From: JABMMZ01 sp044357345
GTDB lineage: Bacteria > Bacteroidota > Bacteroidia > NS11-12g > UBA955
Assembly (NCBI GenBank): GCA_044357345.1
Contig: JBIKPR010000010.1
Span: forward strand, 1-48,730
Reading direction: 5' to 3'
Length of the DNA: 48,730 nucleotides
The position numbers and the translations under genes are program-made. Below are positions 42,616 through 48,730 of this stretch, piece after piece (the first letter of the stretch is position 1; each line of letters begins with the position of its first letter). Under the pieces are notes generated by a model. That model made no database searches. It was not told where the DNA came from and saw only the letters and a program-made list of their open reading frames with translations.

Positions 42616-45102
42616 ATGAATCGCGTTCGCAAGATTTACTTTTTAATTCTGTTCGTATTTATAAGCCTTTCAAACTTAAATGCACAGAGTTTTACTATTT
42701 CCGGTTTTCTAAGCAACAAAGAAACAGGAGAGGTTTTAATTGGTGCATACGTTTTTTGTCCGCAAACTGGATCCGGTTCAGTTAGCAACAATTATGGTTA
42801 CTATGCAATTAATGTTCCATATGGGACAAAAAACATTTTATATATTGGGGAAGGTTTTTATGCAAAAATTGACACTGTGCGTGTTTCATCGAACAAACAG
42901 GCTGATGTTGAATTAACTGAAATGCATGAGGATGCGATACAAATTAATCCATTTGACATGATCCAAATTTCAGATGATGTAGAATCTTCTATTGATGAAA
43001 ATGACAGCAGCAGTGTCCCGAAAGTGAGCATTAAAAACAGTGATGAAGTAAACAACCTTATAGCCTATGCGCTTCAACACAATATGAAGATTATTGATAG
43101 AATAGAGAATGGATATGTTGAAGTACCTGGTTTTCAAATTAGTCAAATGCCTTCATTGGCTGGAGAAATTGATGTTGGAAGGGCTATAAAGCATTTGCCA
43201 GGGGTAATGCCAGGAACCGAATTAACCAATGGAATGTATGTTAGAGGTGGTAGTCAAGACCAAAATCTAGTCCTTATAGACGGCATCCCCATTTACAACA
43301 CCAACCACGTTTTTGGGTTTTATTCTATTTTCAATTCAGATGCTATTAACAGCATTAATCTTTCCAAAAGCGGATTTTCAGCCAAACATGGAGGCCGATT
43401 GTCTGCAATAACTGATGTGGTAATGAAAGAGGGTAATTCAAAAGCCATTCACGGTATTTTTCTGAATAGTTTGTTTTCATTTACACTCGATTTAAATGGG
43501 CCTCTTTCTCGAGATGGTAGAACCACTTTCTCTATTGCCGCAAGACGATCCAATTGGGACCTATTGTTTTTCAGACCAATCAGCGACGATTCTAACAAGT
43601 TCACCTACACATTTTATGATTTAAACGTTAAAGTTTGCCATAGAATCAATGCAAAAAACAAATTGTTCTTTAGTGTTTACAACAATAGAGACCGTTTTTA
43701 TACCTACAACAAATCAACTGAAACAATCAACAACATCAAAACCTCATCTGATGCAGAATTTGATGTAAAATGGGGAAATATAGCTGGGTCATTTAAATGG
43801 AATAGAGTTGTGAACAGCCGTTTGTTTTCCAATCTAGATGTCACTTATAGCCAATACAAAAGTTCCATTGAACTAGGTTTTAGCGAATCAGTCGACAGTG
43901 CCAGAGTTGTTGATTTCTCTAAAATTAATTTTAAATACTTCAACTTTATTCGCGATTTTCAGACAGGATTAAACTATGATTATATGATGGACAAACGCAA
44001 TACATTGCGGTATGGTGCACAATTTTCGCTAAAAGGTTTTATGCCTGGTTCAACGGCTACTACGTTTAATCAAAACGGCATAATATCCAATGATACTTTT
44101 TTTGGCCTTTCAAAAGCCCTTACCACCAAAGAACTATCCGTATACATCGAAGAAGAAAAAAAAGTGAACAACAATTTGAGGTTAAATATTGGTGTAAGAA
44201 TGGTTAATTACTTCTACAAAGACGAAACCTTTATATTTTTAGAACCACGTTTTTCATTTAACCGTAAATTCAAAAATACGTATGCCTTAAAAGGCAGTTA
44301 TACGATGATGAACCAAACACTGAATTTGCTCGCAGACAATATTAATTCAAATATATTGTCATTGAATTTTGACCGCTGGGTTCCTTCCAATAACATTGTA
44401 AAACCACAAAAAGTTCAGCAATTGACGCTCGGCTTATCGAAACCATTTAAAGACAATTGGGAGCTTACAGTAGAAGGTTATTACAAATGGTATTCAAGAA
44501 TTTTGGAAGTTAAAGAAGGCGCAGATATCAATGGAGGCATACTAAGTAGCAACGATTGGGAATCTAAATTACTCACAGGTAAGGGTTGGAATTATGGAAT
44601 TGAAACCTTTTTACACAAAAGAAAAGGTGACCTTACTGGGTGGATGAGTTATACCTTATCGTGGGCCCAACGAAACACACCAACAGTCAATAGAAACCAG
44701 GACTACTATTACCAATTCGATCGCCGTCATTATTTTAACATCGTTGCACAAACGCTCATTGACGATGAATATTCTGCTTCTATTAACGTGGTTTTCTCAA
44801 CTGGAAATGTTCAATCCGTTCCTATCGGAAAATACTTAGATGTCAATGGAAATGTGGTATACGATTACACAGAGAAAAACAACTACCGATTAGCCAATAC
44901 CTTTAGAATTGATTTTGGTTTGACTAAAACCCGTTACTCATCTTGGGCTGCAGAATCTGGCTATAGATTTTCGATTTACAATGTTTTGGCGCGCAATAAT
45001 CCTGCATACATTTACATTGACAACAGCGGAAAAACACCTAAGGCTTATCAAAGAGGTTTCCTGCCATTTATACCAGGCGTCACATATTACATTAAATTTT
45101 AA
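42616..45102 (+). CDS. TonB-dependent receptor with carboxypeptidase-regulatory-like domain
   Basis: An 828-residue outer-membrane receptor. Signal peptide 1-24 (ending LNAQ); CarboxypepD_reg-like beta-sandwich about 25-105 (GFLSNKETGEVLIGAYVFC, NNYGYYAINVPYG); an acidic linker; plug domain about 170-275 with IDVGRAIKHLPGVMPG, NGMYVRGGSQDQNLVLIDGIPIYN and SAKHGGRLSAI; then a 22-strand-type barrel ending in ITYYIKF-like aromatic residues (VTYYIKF). It imports a bulky substrate using TonB energy. The adjacent DUF4249 lipoprotein, 5 bases downstream, is its usual partner in this phylum. No substrate-degrading genes are linked, so the ligand is unknown. Confidence 0.92.
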   Translation: MNRVRKIYFLILFVFISLSNLNAQSFTISGFLSNKETGEVLIGAYVFCPQTGSGSVSNNYGYYAINVPYGTKNILYIGEGFYAKIDTVRVSSNKQADVELTEMHEDAIQINPFDMIQISDDVESSIDENDSSSVPKVSIKNSDEVNNLIAYALQHNMKIIDRIENGYVEVPGFQISQMPSLAGEIDVGRAIKHLPGVMPGTELTNGMYVRGGSQDQNLVLIDGIPIYNTNHVFGFYSIFNSDAINSINLSKSGFSAKHGGRLSAITDVVMKEGNSKAIHGIFLNSLFSFTLDLNGPLSRDGRTTFSIAARRSNWDLLFFRPISDDSNKFTYTFYDLNVKVCHRINAKNKLFFSVYNNRDRFYTYNKSTETINNIKTSSDAEFDVKWGNIAGSFKWNRVVNSRLFSNLDVTYSQYKSSIELGFSESVDSARVVDFSKINFKYFNFIRDFQTGLNYDYMMDKRNTLRYGAQFSLKGFMPGSTATTFNQNGIISNDTFFGLSKALTTKELSVYIEEEKKVNNNLRLNIGVRMVNYFYKDETFIFLEPRFSFNRKFKNTYALKGSYTMMNQTLNLLADNINSNILSLNFDRWVPSNNIVKPQKVQQLTLGLSKPFKDNWELTVEGYYKWYSRILEVKEGADINGGILSSNDWESKLLTGKGWNYGIETFLHKRKGDLTGWMSYTLSWAQRNTPTVNRNQDYYYQFDRRHYFNIVAQTLIDDEYSASINVVFSTGNVQSVPIGKYLDVNGNVVYDYTEKNNYRLANTFRIDFGLTKTRYSSWAAESGYRFSIYNVLARNNPAYIYIDNSGKTPKAYQRGFLPFIPGVTYYIKF

Positions 45103-45107
45103 AAAAC

Positions 45108-45959
45108 ATGCAAATTAAATACACCATTTTTATGGGCATTACAGTCTTTGCACTCTCATGTTCTAAAGTAATTGAATTAAACCTGCCAGCTTACAACAGC
45201 AAACTCGTTGTGAATGGTGAACTGGATACAGAGAATGATATCTCATTAGAAGTTAGCCGAAGTATTCCCATCATGCAATCAAACGATTCTACGGGTTATT
45301 TAATTAAAGATGCTGTGGTTCAAGTTTTTGAAAATGGAACCAATATTGGAACTGCGAATTATTTTTCAGGAAAATATGTTTTGGCCGCGAAGCCAAAACC
45401 AGGTGCGAATTATCAAATCAAAGTAAGTTCAGGCAATTACACACCTGTACAGGCAAATTTAAAAATACCTAAAAAGCTACCTGTCATTTTAAAATTCAAG
45501 GATTCAATTGGTTTAGATGCCTTTGGATTTAAGGTTGGTCAAATAAGTTTGAGCTTTACCGACGATGGCACAACAAGTAACTATTACAAATTATTGATTC
45601 GTTACTACAATGCAGGAACCACGGTTTGGTTTCCTTTTGAAATCACCTCCAATGACATCTTATTTATTAACAACGACAAATTAAATGATGGAGGTTATAT
45701 GTTTAGCGACAGGACCTTTTCAGGAAAGACTAAAAACTTGTATTTTGAAGTACCATTTGGCTTGGCACAAGGAACACCAAAATTTGAAGTGTCTATAAAA
45801 AGTTTTGATACCGACTACAATGATTATTTAAGGGCTGTTGAGAATTACCGTCAAAATGGAAATGGATTGAGCAATGAGCCAATTATTTTAAAATCAAATG
45901 TTACCAATGGCATTGGAATGGTTGGAGGTGTTAGTAATGTTAGAGACACCATTTATTAA
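45108..45959 (+). CDS. DUF4249 family outer-membrane lipoprotein
   Basis: A 283-residue lipoprotein with the lipobox ALSC (Cys18). The family pattern follows: KVIELNLPAYNSKLVVNGELDTENDISLEVSRSIPI, then LIKDAVVQVFENG, GKYVLAAKPKPGANYQIKVSS, and the late PIILKSNVTNGIGMVGGVS, typical of the DUF4249 C-terminus. The family usually sits directly after a TonB-dependent receptor and is thought to be its surface partner. Here the gap is 5 bases, so co-transcription is near certain. Confidence 0.9.
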   Translation: MQIKYTIFMGITVFALSCSKVIELNLPAYNSKLVVNGELDTENDISLEVSRSIPIMQSNDSTGYLIKDAVVQVFENGTNIGTANYFSGKYVLAAKPKPGANYQIKVSSGNYTPVQANLKIPKKLPVILKFKDSIGLDAFGFKVGQISLSFTDDGTTSNYYKLLIRYYNAGTTVWFPFEITSNDILFINNDKLNDGGYMFSDRTFSGKTKNLYFEVPFGLAQGTPKFEVSIKSFDTDYNDYLRAVENYRQNGNGLSNEPIILKSNVTNGIGMVGGVSNVRDTIY

Positions 45960-46030
45960 TCATAATTAAGTCCTATTTCAAACCAAACACAATAAATATT
46001 CAAGAAAGACAATTGTAGGATATATTACAC

Positions 46031-47068
46031 ATGAAAAAGCAAACCTTTGCAATCATATTAACTTTACTTAGTTTTCAAAAAGCCTATACCCAAATAGCCG
46101 GTACCAAAGCTTTTGCATTTTTAAACATGCCTAGTTCTGCCAGGCAATTGTCTTTAGGGAGTAATTTCATATCTACGGTAGACAACGACCTCAGCCAAGC
46201 ATGGAACAATCCAGCAGCCCTAAATTCGGCAATGGACAAACATGTCTTTGCCACATACAACAACTATGTTAGTGACATAAATTCGGGATATTTTAGCTAT
46301 GGCAAAACCTTCAAAAACATAGGCACATTTTCTTTAGGTATTTTATATTTAGATTATGGAACATTCAATGGGTACAATGAAGCTGGAATAAGCACAGGAA
46401 CTTTTAAAGCACAAGACCAATGTTTTAATCTTTCTTTCGGAAAACAAGTAAATAATAAATTCAGGATTGGGGCGAGCGCAAAATACATTTACTCCATATA
46501 CGAATCATTTGTCAGCAATGGTCTATCTATCGACCTATCAGGGATATACACCGACTCAGCAAAGCAATTTACTGTGACCGCTTTTGCAAGAAATATTGGA
46601 TTTCAAGCCATCCCATACAATGGAACTGAACGCCAAGGTTTGCCTATGGAAATCGCTGTAACTATTTCAAAAAGGCTAGAACATCTGCCATTTAGATACC
46701 ATTTAATATTTAGCAATTTACAAAAACCGGATTTCAGGTATACCATAAGTCAGACTGGAGAAAAAGACGAAAATGGAAATCCCAAATTGAAGACCATGAG
46801 CATGGGTGATAATATTCTGCGACACATTGGATTGGGTGGCGAACTTAACTTATCAAAATTTTTTGTTTTTCGTTTTGGTTACAACCACATGAAACGAAGA
46901 GAAATGGGACAAGAACAAAAAAGAGGAACGGCAGGGTTCAGTTGGGGACTCGGCTTTAAGGTGTCCAAATTTCAAATATCATACGGAAGTGCAAGTTACT
47001 TTTATGGACACAACAGCAATCAGTTTAGTTTACTTCTAAACCTAAACGATTTTTACAAAAAGAAATAA
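46031..47068 (+). CDS. porQ: Type IX secretion system protein PorQ
   Basis: A 345-residue outer-membrane protein. A signal peptide (about 1-20) is followed by the PorQ/PorV-like opening AFAFLNMPSSARQLSLGSNFISTVDNDLSQAWNNPAALN, then FGYNHMKRREMGQEQKRGTAGFSWGLGFKVSKFQISYGSASY, with strand-rich, barrel-like sequence between. PorQ belongs to the FadL-like group and with PorZ, PorU and PorV helps attach T9SS cargo at the cell surface. The other attachment genes are not in the window. The two T9SS-type cargo proteins at 18201 and 29039 could depend on this system, although type B cargo may use other partners. Confidence 0.88.
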   Translation: MKKQTFAIILTLLSFQKAYTQIAGTKAFAFLNMPSSARQLSLGSNFISTVDNDLSQAWNNPAALNSAMDKHVFATYNNYVSDINSGYFSYGKTFKNIGTFSLGILYLDYGTFNGYNEAGISTGTFKAQDQCFNLSFGKQVNNKFRIGASAKYIYSIYESFVSNGLSIDLSGIYTDSAKQFTVTAFARNIGFQAIPYNGTERQGLPMEIAVTISKRLEHLPFRYHLIFSNLQKPDFRYTISQTGEKDENGNPKLKTMSMGDNILRHIGLGGELNLSKFFVFRFGYNHMKRREMGQEQKRGTAGFSWGLGFKVSKFQISYGSASYFYGHNSNQFSLLLNLNDFYKKK

Positions 47069-47086
47069 AAGGAATTTATAAATCAA

Positions 47087-47398
47087 TTAAGACATATTTG
47101 ATCCTGTTTCTGGATCGTAATCTTTTCTTGAAAATTCATCGAAATTATATTCAGGTAATAATTCACTTTTTACATGCTTAATGGTTTCATTCAATGCTTC
47201 CGAGAATTTATTGAAGTCTTCTTTGTACAAAAAAATCTTAGATTTCACATAGTTTCCATCGTCAAATTTTTTGGTACTTTCGGTAATCGTCAAAAAATAA
47301 TCATTTGATTTCGTGGCTCTTACATCAAAAAAATAAGTCCTCTTTCCAGCCTTCACACGTTTCGAATAGATGCTGTTCTTGTCTCTGAAATCTTCCAT
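47087..47398 (-). CDS. PUR family DNA/RNA-binding protein (DUF3276)
   Basis: A 103-residue protein consisting of one PUR repeat: IYSKRVKAGKRTYFFDVRATKSNDYFLTITESTKKF, then KIFLYKEDFNKFSEALNETIKHVKSELLPEYNFDE. Related bacterial proteins dimerise and bind single-stranded nucleic acid; the eukaryotic relative is Pur-alpha. The acidic tail (about 85-103) is variable in the family. It stands alone between convergent porQ and a divergent exported gene. Confidence 0.9.
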   Translation of the reverse strand: MEDFRDKNSIYSKRVKAGKRTYFFDVRATKSNDYFLTITESTKKFDDGNYVKSKIFLYKEDFNKFSEALNETIKHVKSELLPEYNFDEFSRKDYDPETGSNMS

Positions 47399-47491
47399 TA
47401 TAGTCTGTAAATTTTTCGCTAATTAACACCTTTTTTTCAAATACAAAAAATTTTTATTATTTTGGCTGTAGAATTGCATGTACAAAAAGAT

Positions 47492-47914
47492 ATGAAGCAC
47501 TTATTATTGATCGTTAGCACCTTGTTTTGTGTGCAATTTTCTCAAGCGAATACTGCCGACTCAAGCCGAAGTGTGCAAGTAGGTGATTCAGCAATGGTAT
47601 CAGCCTGTCCGGTTAAAGGATATGTGTACTTGCAATATTATCAAAAAACAAGATTTACCAACGTCAATGCAACTTACAACAAGACAACAGGAGAAGACTT
47701 CTATGAATATTTTTTCCTAGATGGTGATTTTGATGCTAAAGCCCTCCCTTGTTCTTATGGAAATAAAAAATACCGCATTTTAAGCATCCGAACCTTGGTT
47801 GACAAGAATACAGGAGCTGATAGACCTGTAATGTTCTTAGACCTTGGTTTAAACACTGTGGCTTGGGTAGAGCTCAACGGCGCTGTTGAGGCAGTTGAAG
47901 TCTTTTTAGAATAA
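47492..47914 (+). CDS. Small exported protein of unknown function
   Basis: A 140-residue protein beginning with a signal peptide (MKHLLLIVSTLFCVQFSQA). The frame extends upstream to a TTG at 47462, but the ATG at 47492 gives a proper signal sequence. The mature part has two Cys (ACPVKGYVYL and LPCSYGNKKY) that could form a disulfide, and alternating strands (VYLQYYQKTRF, YRILSIRTLV, AWVELNGAVEAVEVFLE). No family was recognised. A strong terminator follows. Confidence 0.65.
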   Translation: MKHLLLIVSTLFCVQFSQANTADSSRSVQVGDSAMVSACPVKGYVYLQYYQKTRFTNVNATYNKTTGEDFYEYFFLDGDFDAKALPCSYGNKKYRILSIRTLVDKNTGADRPVMFLDLGLNTVAWVELNGAVEAVEVFLE

Positions 47915-47927
47915 GAATATATTCAAC

Positions 47928-47958
47928 AAAAAAGCTCCAATATTATTGGAGCTTTTTT
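47928..47958. terminator. Bidirectional intrinsic terminator
   Basis: A hairpin with stem AGCTCCAAT / ATTGGAGCT and a 3-base loop (47942-47944) is flanked by a run of A before and T after, so it should work on both strands. It lies between the convergent exported protein and the cytochrome-like lipoprotein. Confidence 0.9.
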
Positions 47959-47976
47959 GTTATAATAGGTATTGAA

Positions 47977-48366
47977 TTAATTAACCATTCCGTTGACAAT
48001 CCAACATTCAATAATCTGAATGGTGCTGTCATTTAATTTGTTTGCTTTCAATGGCATAGGCGTTGCTAACATTTGGTGTTTAATGGCTGCTATAAAGCGC
48101 GGCTTAATGGCTTCTTCTTTCAACAAGTCGTAAGTAGACAAATCAATTCCGTCAGCGTGTCTGCTGGCACTGTGGCATGATTTAGCACAATGCATATCAA
48201 TCAAACCTTTCACATTGTTGGCATAAGAATTTGATGTGCTGCAATTTAATTTTGTACTAACTGGCGGTGGTACCTCTACTTGTGAAACTGTTTTTTTAGA
48301 ACCACATGAGGCGGCAAAACCCAGAAAAATGCAGGCAATGCTTAAATATTTAATGTTTGCTTTCAT
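47977..48366 (-). CDS. Cytochrome c-like lipoprotein with CX3CH motif
   Basis: A 129-residue lipoprotein: signal ending FAASC (Cys21), then a Pro-rich linker, then a cytochrome c-like domain. HCAKSCHSASRHADGIDLSTYD (59-80) has a CX3CH motif (Cys60, Cys64, His65) instead of CXXCH. The end matches the class I cytochrome pattern in which Met104 of the PMP segment would be the second axial ligand, followed by LNDSTIQIIECWIVNG. The protein may bind heme covalently or be a degenerate relative. It starts 9 bases after the lon stop on the same strand and probably shares its transcript. Confidence 0.78.
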   Translation of the reverse strand: MKANIKYLSIACIFLGFAASCGSKKTVSQVEVPPPVSTKLNCSTSNSYANNVKGLIDMHCAKSCHSASRHADGIDLSTYDLLKEEAIKPRFIAAIKHQMLATPMPLKANKLNDSTIQIIECWIVNGMVN

Positions 48367-48375
48367 GCTGTAAAT

Positions 48376-48730
48376 TTAAACTATTTTTTCTTTAGGTGTT
48401 TCTCCAATATTCAAATCCAAAGGTTTTGCAACTTTTTCGTCCAATAATGCAAGATCAAGTACGTCAAGCATATTGCTTACATAATGAAATTCGACACCTT
48501 TTAAATATTGAGTAGGAATATCATCTACATCTTTTTTGTTTTCCTTGCACATGATAATTTCTTTTATCCCTGCGCGTTTTGCAGCCAGTATTTTCTCTTT
48601 AATACCACCTACTGGCAAAACACGACCTCTTAAAGTAATTTCACCCGTCATAGCAAGAAAAGGCTTTATTTTTCTTTGGGTAAATAAGGATGCTAAAGAA
48701 GTTAAAATAGTAATTCCCGCACTTGGACCA
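48376..48730 (-). CDS. lon: Lon protease, C-terminal part (5' end outside window)
   Basis: About 118 codons of the Lon proteolytic domain. It opens at the right edge with GPSAGITILTSLASL, whose Ser is the catalytic nucleophile, followed by FLAMTGEITLRGRVLPVGGIKEKILAAKRAGIKEII, whose Lys in KEKILAAKRAG completes the Ser-Lys dyad. The ATPase and N-terminal domains lie beyond the window. It degrades misfolded and regulatory proteins in the cytoplasm. The C-terminal tail (DLNIGETPKEKIV) is short and lineage-specific. Confidence 0.95.
   Translation of the reverse strand, partial: GPSAGITILTSLASLFTQRKIKPFLAMTGEITLRGRVLPVGGIKEKILAAKRAGIKEIIMCKENKKDVDDIPTQYLKGVEFHYVSNMLDVLDLALLDEKVAKPLDLNIGETPKEKIV

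Noticed and set aside
1..48730. CRISPR arrays, tRNA or rRNA genes, transposases, phage genes, attachment sites
   Set aside because: Looked for by eye on both strands; no regularly spaced repeats outside coding sequence, no cloverleaf-like segments and no mobile-element proteins were seen. A covariance-model search would be needed to exclude small RNAs.

Overview
The window is AT-rich, gene-dense chromosomal DNA from a member of the Bacteroidota. Signs of this are exact TAnnTTTG -7 promoter elements in front of many genes, two giant secreted proteins ending in gliding-motility/type IX secretion (T9SS) type B C-terminal domains, the T9SS protein PorQ, a TonB-dependent receptor paired with a DUF4249 lipoprotein, a HU-CCDC81-type membrane protein, a PUR/DUF3276 protein and menaquinone genes. 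The genus cannot be fixed from the sequence alone. No tRNA, rRNA, CRISPR array, insertion sequence or prophage was seen, and no gene-free stretch exceeds about 230 bases.

Layout. 1-5191: end of a beta-carbonic anhydrase, then an apparent metal-handling cluster (P-type ATPase, ferritin-like/VIT1 fusion resembling MbfA, MFS exporter); the ATPase and VIT1 genes have near-duplicate promoters. 5293-7013: GNAT acetyltransferase, ketopantoate reductase-like protein and the decayed remains of a second GNAT gene. 7027-9926 (minus): an EVE-pyrR-pyrB-asparaginase operon for pyrimidine synthesis and aspartate supply. 10077-14594: DUF2400 protein, HU/SPOR-like membrane protein, TonB-like protein, folC, rnhA. 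14635-18092: sterol desaturase-family hydroxylase, then menB and menD on the minus strand, separated by a bidirectional terminator. 18201-24294: a 1226-residue PKD protein exported by T9SS, DUF1003 protein, alpha/beta hydrolase, a lipoprotein and folB. 24362-29000: glutaryl-CoA dehydrogenase, an unrecognised exported protein with faint GldN-like features, a phosphohexomutase and a DUF2279 protein. 29039-34270 (minus): a 1743-residue thermolysin-family protease with PKD, CUB and nine Ig-like repeats. 34418-37661 (minus): serC-serA-DUF1015 serine operon. 37714-41075: small outer-membrane protein, PPK2, miaA and a lone peptide-type ABC permease. 41068-48730: glycosyltransferase, glucosaminidase-like protein, TonB receptor with DUF4249 lipoprotein, porQ, PUR protein, two small exported proteins (one with a CX3CH heme-like motif) and the 3' end of lon.

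Most of the content is housekeeping plus cell-surface genes. The strongest unexplained structure is an exact 237-residue (711-base) super-period in the repeats of the giant protease, which indicates duplication of three-domain blocks. Next are the twin promoters of the metal cluster, several promoters lying so close to start codons (ATG and TTG) that the transcripts should be leaderless, and the MbfA-like fusion with an altered second diiron half-site. I found no convincing new defence or mobile system.
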